Source: Verticiella sediminum
Lineage (GTDB): Bacteria; Pseudomonadota; Gammaproteobacteria; Burkholderiales; Burkholderiaceae_B
Direction: 5' to 3'
DNA: 64,000 nucleotides
Assembly (NCBI RefSeq): GCF_007558815.1
Contig: NZ_VLTJ01000010.1
Coordinates: 84,639 to 148,638 of the forward strand
Part shown: positions 33,534 through 42,302 of the stretch, piece after piece
How positions within the stretch are numbered: the stretch's first letter is position 1
How the letters are laid out: each line of letters starts with the position of its first letter
Notes under the pieces: model-generated
What the model saw: the letters and a program-made list of their open reading frames with translations, nothing else
Told to the model about the DNA's origin: nothing
The model's database searches: none
Translations under genes and position numbers: made by a program

Positions 33534-34760
33534 ATGAAGCGTCTGTTCAGCAGGACCATGCTGGCCTTGGGCGTGCTGGCGGCCGGTAGCGCCGTGCACG
33601 CCGCCGAACCCTTCCGGGTGGCCCACGTCACCGACCTGAGCGGCGCGCTGGCAGCCTACGCGCAGCAGCTCGCCACCGGCATGGACATGGGCTTCGAGTA
33701 CGCGACCCAGGGCAAGATGGAAGTGGCCGGCCGCAAGATCGAACTCATCCGCAAGGACAGCCAGGGCGACCCGGCCCGCGCGCGCGCCCTGGTCGAGGAG
33801 GCCTATGCCGAAGACGACGCGCACATCGTGGTCGGCCCGGTCGCCTCGGGGGTGGCGCTCGCCACTCTGCCGATCGCCGAGGAATACGAGCGCGTCATCA
33901 TGCCCGAGGGCGTGGCCGACGCCATCACCGGCGCCTCCTGGAACCGCTACGTGGTCCGGGTCGGTCGCAACTCCTCGCAGGACGCGGTCTCCAATGCCGT
34001 GGCGCTGGGCAAGCCGGGCGTGTGCGTGGCCACCATCGCGCAGGACTACGCCTTCGGCCGCGACGGCGTGGCGGCCTACAAGCAGGCGATGACCCCCACG
34101 GGCGGCCAGGTCGTGCACGAGGAATACCTGCCCACCGACGCCACCGATTTCACCGCCGCGGCCGAGCGGCTGTTCGGTTCGCTGCGCGAGCGCAGCGATT
34201 GTGCCGAAGGCAAGTACATTTTCGCGATCTGGGCGGGCAGCGTGAACCCGCTCGCGCGCATCCAGGACCTGCAGCCGCAGCGCTTCGGCATCAAACTGGC
34301 CGCCGGCGGCAACATCCTGCCGGTGCTCGCCTCCTATGCCGATCTCGAAGGCATGGAGGGCGCGGGCTTCTACTACTTCGAGTCGCCCGCGAACCCGATC
34401 AACGACTGGATGGTGCGGGAGCACTTCGCGCGCTTCAAGGCCGCGCCCGACTTTTTCACGGCGCAGGGCTTCTCGCAGGCGCTCGCCATCGTGGCCGCCC
34501 TGGAGAAGAGCGGCGGCAAGAGCGACGCCGACGATCTGCTCGAGGCCTTCCATGGCCTGACCTTCGAGACGCCCAAGGGCACCATGCAGATCCGGCCCGA
34601 GGACGGCCAGGCCCTGCAGTCGATGTATCACTTCCGCATCAAGCGCGAGGAGCGCGACAACTGGTTCGCGGATCGCAAGGGGCCGGTCGGCGTGCCCGAG
34701 ATGGTGCGCGAGATCAAGTTCGACGAGATGGACATCCCGGTGCGCAACAAGAAGGGCTGA
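33534..34760 (+). CDS. Branched-chain-type ABC transporter substrate-binding protein
   Basis: This 408-residue periplasmic protein has a signal peptide (MKRLFSRTMLALGVLAAGSA, cleavage near VHA/A). A type-I binding fold follows (PF13458-like: RVAHVTDLSGALAAYAQQLATGM, VGPVASGVALATLPIAEE). It is the first gene of a complete importer with two ATPases and two permeases. The C-terminal region ending IPVRNKKG is unremarkable. The ligand is probably an organic acid or aromatic compound rather than leucine, given the divergent acyl-CoA cassette under the same TetR region. The ATG is supported by GAGGAG. Confidence 0.93.
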   Translation: MKRLFSRTMLALGVLAAGSAVHAAEPFRVAHVTDLSGALAAYAQQLATGMDMGFEYATQGKMEVAGRKIELIRKDSQGDPARARALVEEAYAEDDAHIVVGPVASGVALATLPIAEEYERVIMPEGVADAITGASWNRYVVRVGRNSSQDAVSNAVALGKPGVCVATIAQDYAFGRDGVAAYKQAMTPTGGQVVHEEYLPTDATDFTAAAERLFGSLRERSDCAEGKYIFAIWAGSVNPLARIQDLQPQRFGIKLAAGGNILPVLASYADLEGMEGAGFYYFESPANPINDWMVREHFARFKAAPDFFTAQGFSQALAIVAALEKSGGKSDADDLLEAFHGLTFETPKGTMQIRPEDGQALQSMYHFRIKREERDNWFADRKGPVGVPEMVREIKFDEMDIPVRNKKG

Positions 34761-34824
34761 CGCGGGCAGCGGCGGACACGGCATGCCGCGTCCGCCGTCC
34801 GCGCCGAGATCAACAGGAGACGCC

Positions 34825-35601
34825 ATGTCCGTTCAGGCCGCCGCCCCCGTGCTCGAAACCCGGGAGCTGACCATCCGCTTCGGCGGCCACGTGGCCGTCG
34901 ACTCGGTCTCGTGCGCCTTTCACGCCGGCACGCTCACCGCCATCGTCGGGCCCAACGGCGCGGGCAAGACGACCTGGTTCAATCTGATCTCCGGCCAACT
35001 GCGCGCCAGCGCCGGCAAGGTACTGCTGCGCGGCGAGGACATCACCGGCCTCGGCCCCGCGGCGCGCGCCGACAAGGGCCTGGGCCGGGCCTTCCAGCTC
35101 ACCAACCTGTTTCCCAACCTGTCGGTGCAGGAGAACGTGCGGCTGGCGGTCGCCTCGCGCCACCGCATCGGCCACGTGTTCTGGCAGACCGCGGCGCGCC
35201 GGCGCGACATCGCCGAGGCGGCCACCGGCTATCTCGCCCAGGTCAACCTCGCCGGCCGCGCCGATGCGGCGGTGGCCAGCCTGTCGCACGGCGACCAGCG
35301 CAAGCTCGAGGTGGCGCTGATGCTGGCGCTCGAGCCCGAGGTCTTCATGTTCGACGAGCCCACGGCCGGCATGAGCGTGGACGAGGTGCCGGTGATCCTG
35401 GAGCTGATCGCCGAGATCAAGCGGCGCCAGGACAAGGTGGTGCTGCTGGTCGAGCACAAGATGGACGTGGTGCGTTCGCTCGCCGACCGCATCGTGGTGC
35501 TGCACAACGGCCAGCTCGTCGCCGACGGCGAGCCGGCGCTGGTGATCGCCTCGCCCATCGTGCAGGAAGCCTACCTGGGCGCGACGCCCGCTGCGGCCTG
35601 A
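34825..35601 (+). CDS. ABC transporter ATPase (LivG type)
   Basis: This 258-residue nucleotide-binding protein has Walker A GPNGAGKTT, signature LSHGDQ and Walker B VFMFDEPTAGMS. The last reads GMS where branched-chain transporters often have GLN. LivG-type proteins pair with a LivF-type ATPase. The ATG at 34825 follows ACAGGAGACGCC and is preferred over an earlier in-frame ATG. It energises the importer headed by the binding protein at 33534. Confidence 0.94.
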   Translation: MSVQAAAPVLETRELTIRFGGHVAVDSVSCAFHAGTLTAIVGPNGAGKTTWFNLISGQLRASAGKVLLRGEDITGLGPAARADKGLGRAFQLTNLFPNLSVQENVRLAVASRHRIGHVFWQTAARRRDIAEAATGYLAQVNLAGRADAAVASLSHGDQRKLEVALMLALEPEVFMFDEPTAGMSVDEVPVILELIAEIKRRQDKVVLLVEHKMDVVRSLADRIVVLHNGQLVADGEPALVIASPIVQEAYLGATPAAA

Positions 35602-35608
35602 GGACATC

Positions 35609-36334
35609 ATGGCGGACAACATTCTCGAGCTATCCGATGTTTGTGCCGACATTGACCAGTACCACATCCTGCACGGCGTGGACCTGGCTTTGCCGCGTGG
35701 CGAGCTCACCGTGCTGCTCGGGCGCAACGGCGCGGGCAAGAGCACGACGCTGCGCACCATCATGGGCCTGACCAAGGTGACGCGCGGCGAGCTGCGCTTC
35801 CAGGGGCAGAGCATCCGCGGTGTGCCCACGCCGGCCATCGCGCGCCGGGGCATCGCCTTCGTGCCCGAGCACATGGGCATCTTCAGCCTGCTCTCGGTGC
35901 GCGAGAACATGGTGCTCGCTGCCATCGGCGGCGCCATGGACGAGGCGCGGCTGGACTGGATCTTCAACCTGTTCCCGCCGCTCAAGCGGTTCTGGGACAA
36001 ACCCGCCGGCACGCTCTCGGGCGGGCAGAAGCAGATGCTCGCCATCGCGCGGGCGGTGATCGAGCCGCGCGAGCTGCTGCTGGTGGACGAGCCGACCAAG
36101 GGTCTCGCACCCGCCATCATCAACGACCTGGCCGATGCCTTCGAAGAGCTCAAGGCCCAGCGCGTGGCTATCCTGCTGGTCGAGCAGAACTTCAACTTCT
36201 CGCGTCGCCTCGGCCAGTCGGTCGCGGTGATGAGCGACGGGCGCATCGTGCACCGGGGTCGGATGGCCGATCTCGCCGAGGACGAGGCCCTGCAGCGCGA
36301 ACTGCTCGGGCTGGGCCTGGGCGCCCACCAATGA
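35609..36334 (+). CDS. ABC transporter ATPase (LivF type)
   Basis: This 241-residue second ATPase has Walker A GRNGAGKST, signature LSGGQ and Walker B LLLVDEPTKGLAP. It follows LivG with a 7-bp gap. Its stop coincides with an ATGA at 36331, although the permease start is better placed at 36355. The LivF/LivG pair forms the cytoplasmic ATPase dimer of the importer. Confidence 0.95.
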   Translation: MADNILELSDVCADIDQYHILHGVDLALPRGELTVLLGRNGAGKSTTLRTIMGLTKVTRGELRFQGQSIRGVPTPAIARRGIAFVPEHMGIFSLLSVRENMVLAAIGGAMDEARLDWIFNLFPPLKRFWDKPAGTLSGGQKQMLAIARAVIEPRELLLVDEPTKGLAPAIINDLADAFEELKAQRVAILLVEQNFNFSRRLGQSVAVMSDGRIVHRGRMADLAEDEALQRELLGLGLGAHQ

Positions 36335-36354
36335 GACCGAGGAGGCTTACGCCG

Positions 36355-37401
36355 ATGTCCGCCGCCCCGACTTCGTCCTCGCAGGCCGCCGCGCCGCGCA
36401 CCGGCCTGCTGGCGCGGCTGCGCGCCCTGCCCGAAGAGCGTCCGCACGTATTCCTGCTGGCCGTGGTCGCCATCGTGCCGATCTTTCTCATGCCCTGGTC
36501 GACCTGGCTGGTGCTCACCTTGAGCGGGCTCGCCATGGGCGCCATGGTGTTCCTGATGGCCTCGGGCATGAGCCTGACCTTCGGGCTGATGAGCGTGCTG
36601 AACCTCGCGCACGGCGCCTTCATCTCGGTAGGGGCGTTCGCCGGGGCCAGCATGCTCGTCTATGCGCTCTCCGGCTACGCGCAGAGCCCTTCGCTGGCCG
36701 CCAACCTGGTTGCCATCGTGCCGGCCTTCCTGGCCGCCGCCGCGGTGGCGGCCTTGCTCGGCGTGGTGTTCGAGCGCCTGGTCATCCGCCCGGTGTACGG
36801 CGACCATCTCAAGCAGATCCTGGTCACCGTGGGCGGCTCGATCGTGATCTTCGAGCTGATCGAAGTGATCTGGGGCCACCACGACATCCCGGTGCCGCGG
36901 CCCGAGGCGCTGCGCGGCGCGCTCGTGATCGGCGGCATCGCGATCGAGAAATACCGCCTGCTCGCGGTGGTGCTGGGCCTGGCGCTGTACGCCGGGCTGC
37001 TCTGGGTGATCGAGCGCACGCGCCTGGGCATCCTGATTCGCGCCGGCGTGGAAAGCCGCGAGATGGTGGAAATCCACGGCTATCGCATCGGCCTGCTGTT
37101 TCTCGCCGTGTTCGCCGGCGGCTGCGCACTCGCCGGCCTGGGCGGCGCGATGTGGGGCCTGTACCGCGAGATGATCACCACCCACATGGGCGACGAGCTG
37201 ATGATCTCGGTCATCGTGGTCATCATCCTCGGCGGCCTGGGCTCGATCCGCGGCTGCTTCTACGGCGCCATGCTGGTCGGCCTGGTCAACCTCTACGTCG
37301 GCTTCCTGGAGCCGCGCCTGGCCGCGGTCGCCACCGTGGGGCTCATGGTGGCCGTGCTGATGTGGCGTCCGCAGGGCCTGATTCCCGTCATCAAGGTGTG
37401 A
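36355..37401 (+). CDS. Branched-chain-type ABC transporter permease (LivH type)
   Basis: This 348-residue membrane permease has about eight or nine hydrophobic segments and the family motif GLMSVLNLAHGAFISVGAFAG-type region near residue 80. The ATG at 36355 is chosen because GAGGAGG (36339-36345) sits 9 bases upstream; the ATG at 36331 overlaps the LivF stop and lacks such a site. It forms the transmembrane channel with LivM. Confidence 0.93.
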   Translation: MSAAPTSSSQAAAPRTGLLARLRALPEERPHVFLLAVVAIVPIFLMPWSTWLVLTLSGLAMGAMVFLMASGMSLTFGLMSVLNLAHGAFISVGAFAGASMLVYALSGYAQSPSLAANLVAIVPAFLAAAAVAALLGVVFERLVIRPVYGDHLKQILVTVGGSIVIFELIEVIWGHHDIPVPRPEALRGALVIGGIAIEKYRLLAVVLGLALYAGLLWVIERTRLGILIRAGVESREMVEIHGYRIGLLFLAVFAGGCALAGLGGAMWGLYREMITTHMGDELMISVIVVIILGGLGSIRGCFYGAMLVGLVNLYVGFLEPRLAAVATVGLMVAVLMWRPQGLIPVIKV

Positions 37402-37403
37402 GC

Positions 37404-38555
37404 ATGCTCGATGCCATTCTCTCCGGCGACCGCCCGCGCAGCCGCGTGCTCGGCGTGCTGCTCGCTTTGATCTTCGTGTGCCTGGCGGCGGGGCCCTTCC
37501 TCTTCAGCGGCACGCGCGCCTTCGCCATGCTGGGTACGATCTGCATCTTCATCATCGTGGTGGCCGCCTACGACCTGATGCTGGGCTACACCCACATCGT
37601 GTCGTTCGCGCACACGATGTTCTTCGGCATCGGCGCCTACGGCGTGGCGATGGCCATCGCCGCCTGGGGCAACGGCTTCGGGGCGATCGCCGCGGGCGTG
37701 GGCATCGCGCTGGTGCTGTCGATGGTACTGGCCCTGCTGCTGGGGTTGCTGTCGCTGCGCGTGAAGGCGATCTTCTTCGCCCTGGTGACGCTGGCCGTGG
37801 CCTTTGCCTTCCTGAGCCTGGTCAACCAGCTCTATCACGTCACCGGCGGCGAGGACGGCCTGCGCGTGCAGGTGCCGCGCGTGCTCGGCCCGGCCTATCG
37901 GCTGGTCGAGGGCGGCGTGCCGGGTTTCGGGCTGGACGTGTTCTTCGCCAATCTGGGCGCGGGCCTGGGCGAGGCCGCGCGCCAGGCCGCCTTCGAGCTG
38001 CGCCTGAACGGCCGGGTGCTGATGTACTACGTGGCTTTCGGCACCGCGCTACTCGTGTTCCTGTTCCTGCTGCGCCTGGTCAACTCGCCGTTCGGCAAGG
38101 TGCTGCAGGCGATCCGCGAGAACGAGTTCCGCGCGCAGGCGCTGGGCTATCGTACGGTGCTGTACCGCACCGCGGTGGTGATTCTCGCCGCGGTGCTCGC
38201 CACGCTGGCGGGAGCGCTCTTCGCGCTGTTCAACCGCTACGTCAACCCCGAGAACACGCTGAACTTCGAGCTGATGGTGTTCATCCTCCTGATGTGCGTG
38301 ATCGGCGGCATGGGCACGCTGTACGGCGCGGTGCTCGGGGTGGCGGCCTTCCTGGTCGCGCAGAACTACCTGCAGGACTTGCTGCGCGTACTGGCCGCGC
38401 GCATGCCGGATGCCGGCTGGGCCGCCGAACTGGTCGCGCCCGAGCGCTGGCTGCTCTGGTTCGGCCTGCTCTTCGTGCTGAGCGTGTATTTCTTCCCGGC
38501 CGGCATCGTCGGGCAATTGCGGGCACGGGCGCGGGCCCGGCACGACGGCGACTGA
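37404..38555 (+). CDS. Branched-chain-type ABC transporter permease (LivM type)
   Basis: This 383-residue permease has about ten hydrophobic segments and the motif GYTHIVSFAHTMFFGIGAYG near residue 50. The ENEFRAQALGY loop and C-terminal MVFILLMCVIGGMGTLYGAV are also typical of LivM. It starts two bases after the LivH stop and is the last gene of the importer operon. About 160 bp separate it from the diguanylate cyclase gene. Confidence 0.93.
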   Translation: MLDAILSGDRPRSRVLGVLLALIFVCLAAGPFLFSGTRAFAMLGTICIFIIVVAAYDLMLGYTHIVSFAHTMFFGIGAYGVAMAIAAWGNGFGAIAAGVGIALVLSMVLALLLGLLSLRVKAIFFALVTLAVAFAFLSLVNQLYHVTGGEDGLRVQVPRVLGPAYRLVEGGVPGFGLDVFFANLGAGLGEAARQAAFELRLNGRVLMYYVAFGTALLVFLFLLRLVNSPFGKVLQAIRENEFRAQALGYRTVLYRTAVVILAAVLATLAGALFALFNRYVNPENTLNFELMVFILLMCVIGGMGTLYGAVLGVAAFLVAQNYLQDLLRVLAARMPDAGWAAELVAPERWLLWFGLLFVLSVYFFPAGIVGQLRARARARHDGD

Positions 38556-38713
38556 CCCCGCGCACCCCCCGGTTTGCAGTTGCTTATCTTTGGGCGGCGG
38601 GCGGGTATGGCGTTTGAGGATACACTTCGACACGGCTGCGGGATGAGCCCCGGGTTGCCGCGTCGTCCCCCACGTCGGCCGCTCGGCACCGATGCGCCCG
38701 GGGGCGTCGCACC

Positions 38714-39946
38714 ATGCCCAGCAACGACACTTTGCTCGCTCTCACCCATCCCCTGGTGGCGCTGCTCGTCGGCACGCTGCTGATAGGGTGTTGGCGCATG
38801 CTGGGGCGCCCGCCGCCGCTGCTGAGGTTCGGCGCGGCATTCGGCTGCTATGCCGTCGGCCTGGTCATGCAGATCCTGCTCTGGCCGGCCCACCAGGGCT
38901 GGAACATCTTCCTGAGCGGTGCGCTCTACATCCTGTCCAGCCTGTTCTTCGCCAACGGCATGGTGGCGCTAGCCCAACGGCGCCTGCCGGCGTGGCCGGC
39001 CGCGGCCATCCTGTCGGCCACGATGGGGCTGCGCACCTGGGCCGCGCTCGAACCGGTCCACTTCCTGTTGCGCGCCGGGCCGCTGTATCTCGGCGTCAGC
39101 CTGCTGTTCTTTCTCGCGCTGTGGCAGATGCGGCACTGGCGCCGCGGCATGACTCTCGAGCGATTCTTCTTCTGGTTCCTCTTTGTCGGCACATGTACCT
39201 TCGTGCCGCGAGTGATGCTGACCGGGGCCTCGCTGGGCACATCCTACGGATACGATGGCTCGCTCTATTGGGTGCTCACGCAGGTCAGTTTCTACGTCGT
39301 GACGGTGGGCTCGGCCATCCTGGCGCTGCTGCTCGCGGCGCTGCACGCCATGGCGCACCTGAACCAGGCGGCCGAGCGCGACCCGCTGACCGGCTTGCGC
39401 AACCGGGCGGGGTTGTCCACCTTCACGCGCGAGACCTTGGCCGGCGTGCCGTGCTACGGGCTGGTCATGATCGACGTCGACCATTTCAAGTCCGTCAACG
39501 AGCGGTTCGGCCACCCCGTGGGCGACGCCGTACTGCGCACGATCGCACAGCTCGTGGCGCAGCAGGTCGGCAGCGCCGAAGCGGCCGGCCGCTTCGGCGG
39601 CGAGGAGTTCATGCTGGTGCTGCCAGGGGCCGGGCCCGAGGAGGCGGCGCGCATCGCCGAGCGCGTGCGCGCGGCCGTGCAGGCCCACGATTTCAGCGCG
39701 GCCGCGCCTGGGCTGCACTGCACGGTCAGCGCGGGAGCGGGCAGTTTCGCCGGCGCGCTGCCTTTCGCCGAGGCCTATCGGGCCGTGGACGGCCGATTGG
39801 CGCAGGCCAAGCGGGGCGGCAGGAATCGCGTGTGCGTCAGTGCCGCCCCGCCGCCTCCGGCGACGTCGGAGTCTACGTTGCAGGCACATCCAGACCACAC
39901 TTCTGGAACACCGGCTGCAGCAGGGGCGACGCCAAACATGAGATGA
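38714..39946 (+). CDS. Membrane-anchored diguanylate cyclase
   Basis: This 410-residue protein has an N-terminal region with about seven hydrophobic segments (residues 10-215) and a C-terminal GGDEF domain (about 225-375). RDPLTGLRNR, MIDVDHFKSVNERFGHPVGD and the active-site GGEEF motif (RFGGEEFML) are present. The RxxD inhibitory-site motif expected a few residues before GGEEF is absent (sequence QQVGSAEAAGRFGGEEF), so product inhibition may be lost. It makes cyclic di-GMP, probably in response to a membrane signal. The last 25 residues are low-complexity, and their codons overlap the end of the next convergent gene by 74 bp. Confidence 0.92.
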   Translation: MPSNDTLLALTHPLVALLVGTLLIGCWRMLGRPPPLLRFGAAFGCYAVGLVMQILLWPAHQGWNIFLSGALYILSSLFFANGMVALAQRRLPAWPAAAILSATMGLRTWAALEPVHFLLRAGPLYLGVSLLFFLALWQMRHWRRGMTLERFFFWFLFVGTCTFVPRVMLTGASLGTSYGYDGSLYWVLTQVSFYVVTVGSAILALLLAALHAMAHLNQAAERDPLTGLRNRAGLSTFTRETLAGVPCYGLVMIDVDHFKSVNERFGHPVGDAVLRTIAQLVAQQVGSAEAAGRFGGEEFMLVLPGAGPEEAARIAERVRAAVQAHDFSAAAPGLHCTVSAGAGSFAGALPFAEAYRAVDGRLAQAKRGGRNRVCVSAAPPPPATSESTLQAHPDHTSGTPAAAGATPNMR

Positions 39947-40565
39947 CCGCGGCCGCCGCGTCGGCAACGGCCGACCGTGCGAACCGCCCTGCGGTAAATA
40001 CAGTGGCCAATTGAGCGCCTTCGGGCAAATGCCCGACGATCTCGATGCCGGGCACCACCCGCAGTTCGCTGAGTTGCTGAATGGCCAGGTCGCAGCGGCC
40101 ATCCACAAGCAGCGTTGCCGTAAAGCCTCCGCTCGGCACCTGCGCGCGCGCGTTCAACGCCGATGCAATGCCCAGCCGCTCGATCAAGTCCGCAAAATGG
40201 CTGCCGCTGATGCCGGTCCTGGAGTACGCCACGCTGCGTGCCTCGAGCAAGGCCGATTGGAACGCGTCCAGTGTACCGATGTCGGGATGGGGGGCACCGG
40301 CCTTGACCGCGGCGGCAATGTGGGAGACGGCCAGATCGATGCGGTTGTCCGTTGTGAGCAGCCCGCGACCGATCAGGTCCTCGATCGCGCCCCGGGTAAG
40401 AACCGCCACGTCGGCTTCTTCGCCCCGACCGATACATGCCATAAGGTCCGCTGTGGGGGCGAACCGGACATCGAGGCCCATTGCAGCGGCGGCTTCGAGT
40501 TCCGATCTTGCCTGCTCGATCACGCCCTGCAGGGCAAGCGTGGCGAAAACGCGGACAGCAGTCAT
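39873..40565 (-). CDS. ModA-like substrate-binding domain protein without signal peptide
   Basis: This 230-residue protein resembles periplasmic molybdate-type binding domains (PBP-like, SBP_bac_11 group): a beta-alpha start MTAVRVFATLALQGVIEQA, GEEADVAVLTRGAIEDLIGRG and ISGSHFADLIERLGIA. It has no signal peptide or lipobox, so it should stay in the cytoplasm. It is the last gene of the LysR operon, 23 bp after the TPP-enzyme gene, and overlaps the diguanylate cyclase gene convergently. The role is unknown; a ligand-sensing or scavenging function in the pathway is possible. Confidence 0.75.
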   Translation of the reverse strand: MTAVRVFATLALQGVIEQARSELEAAAAMGLDVRFAPTADLMACIGRGEEADVAVLTRGAIEDLIGRGLLTTDNRIDLAVSHIAAAVKAGAPHPDIGTLDAFQSALLEARSVAYSRTGISGSHFADLIERLGIASALNARAQVPSGGFTATLLVDGRCDLAIQQLSELRVVPGIEIVGHLPEGAQLATVFTAGRFARSAVADAAAAVISCLASPLLQPVFQKCGLDVPAT

Positions 40566-40588
40566 TTCCTGACTCCGGAGGTAGAACC

Positions 40589-42271
40589 TCAGTCGGATAG
40601 TGCAAAGGTTGGAGGCGGAATGGTTTGCGCAACCTGCGTCAGTCGCGTGCGCACTTCGATGAGGTACGGCCCCGCTGCGTTCAGCCCACGGTTGATCGCA
40701 TCCTCGACTTGCGTGCTCGACGTCACATGCTCGGCTGCCATGCCGAAGGCGTGCGCGGTGGCCGTAAAGTCGGGATTCACGAGCGTCGTGCCGGCGTGGC
40801 GCCCCGGATACTCCCGGTCCTGATGCGCACGGATCGAGCCATAGTTGTTGTTGTTCGACAAAATGAGGAGGATAGGAAGATGCCGAGCGACGGCCATGAT
40901 CATTTCGTTCCCGGTCATCATGAAGCCGCCGTCTCCCACCGCACAGACGACGCGCGTACCGGGCTCGCGCAATTGTGCCGCCAACGCGGCCGGCACCCCG
41001 AATCCCATGGCGCCTGACAGCGGTGCGAACAGGCGTTGGCCCGCACCGAATGGGTAATGGCGATAAAAGGGCGCGGCGAACGTGCCCGCGTCCAGGCATA
41101 GCAGACTGTTTTCAGGGGCCGCGCGGGCGAGCGTCTTGACCACATCAACGAACGCCAACCCTTCGGGCTCGTCCTTGCTGGGCGCGGGCCAGCGCGCATG
41201 GTCCTCGTACAGGCCGCGCAGCGACCCGGCCCAGCAAGCGCGGCCCGACGGGACTGACGATTCCTCGAGCGGTAGCGCGGCGCTCACCAGGCTGAGCGGG
41301 TCGCACGGCAGGCCGAGATCGACGGCGAAATGCAAACCTATGGGATGCGCGTCAGGATAACAATGCACGACGGTCTGCGCCGGACGCGGCATGCGCGGAA
41401 ACGTGTAGCCCTGACTGGTGATATCGCCCAGTCGAGTGCCGAGCGCCAGCAGAACGTCGCTGGAATGAAAGGCTGCCATTTGTTGTTCAGGGTTGGCCAG
41501 GCCCAGGTCGCCGACGTAGAGAGGATGGCAATTGGGAAAGACATCATGACGGCGGAAAGACACCGCCACCGGTACCTGCCACGCCTCGGCGAAGCGCAGA
41601 AGCGCAGTTCGGCCGCCGGGCACGTCGAAGCCGCCGCCGGCCACGATCAGCGGACGCTCGGCCTGTTCCAGTAGACGGCGTAGCGCCGCCACGGATTCTG
41701 CGCGCGGCGTGGCACCGGCCAGCAGCGGCAGGTGCACGCGTGCGTTAGGTACGAGTTGCTGTTGTATGTCCTCCGGCAGCACCACTACGACCGGGCCGGG
41801 GGTACCGGATACCGCGACATGCATTGCCTTGGCGGCGACCTCGGCGAGCTGCGCGGGATCGGTCGGTTCCACCACCCACTTGGCGATGCCGCCAAACATC
41901 CGGAAATAGTCGATCTCCTGAAAGGCTCCGCGCCGCAGGCTTGCCACCGGCACTTGGCCCACGATCAGGATCATGGGGACCGCATCCTGCTGTGCCGTAT
42001 GCACGGCGATGGACGCATTGGTGGCGCCCGGGCCCCGACTCACCAATGCCACGCCTGGCCGCCGTGTCAGCCTGCCATCGGCGACGGCCATGAAACCAGC
42101 GCCGGCCTCATGTCGGCAAGTGACGACATCGATATCGGGGAAATCGTTCAGCGCGTCCAGCACGCCCAGATAACTTTCGCCCGGAACCAGGAAGACACGG
42201 TCGACGCCATTGGCAGCCAGGGTGCCGAGAAAGGCGTGCGACGATGGCGCCAGAGTGCTTGATTTCAACAT
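40589..42271 (-). CDS. Thiamine diphosphate-dependent enzyme (acetolactate synthase/benzoylformate decarboxylase family)
   Basis: This 560-residue protein has the three-domain ThDP fold. The catalytic glutamate is Glu55 (CRHEAGAGFMA). The ThDP-binding motif starts at GDGGFMMTGNEM and ends at NNNNYGSIR (about residues 455-490). SRGPGATNASIAVHTAQQD is typical of acetolactate synthase-like enzymes. In its operon with an alpha-hydroxy-acid dehydrogenase it may decarboxylate or ligate the resulting 2-oxo acid, as in mandelate pathways. The ATG at 42271 lacks a clear ribosome-binding site, but upstream codons are not conserved. Confidence 0.9.
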   Translation of the reverse strand: MLKSSTLAPSSHAFLGTLAANGVDRVFLVPGESYLGVLDALNDFPDIDVVTCRHEAGAGFMAVADGRLTRRPGVALVSRGPGATNASIAVHTAQQDAVPMILIVGQVPVASLRRGAFQEIDYFRMFGGIAKWVVEPTDPAQLAEVAAKAMHVAVSGTPGPVVVVLPEDIQQQLVPNARVHLPLLAGATPRAESVAALRRLLEQAERPLIVAGGGFDVPGGRTALLRFAEAWQVPVAVSFRRHDVFPNCHPLYVGDLGLANPEQQMAAFHSSDVLLALGTRLGDITSQGYTFPRMPRPAQTVVHCYPDAHPIGLHFAVDLGLPCDPLSLVSAALPLEESSVPSGRACWAGSLRGLYEDHARWPAPSKDEPEGLAFVDVVKTLARAAPENSLLCLDAGTFAAPFYRHYPFGAGQRLFAPLSGAMGFGVPAALAAQLREPGTRVVCAVGDGGFMMTGNEMIMAVARHLPILLILSNNNNYGSIRAHQDREYPGRHAGTTLVNPDFTATAHAFGMAAEHVTSSTQVEDAINRGLNAAGPYLIEVRTRLTQVAQTIPPPTFALSD

Positions 42272-42302
42272 GCATGTTCCGAAGAAAGAGGCCCCGCAGG
42301 CG

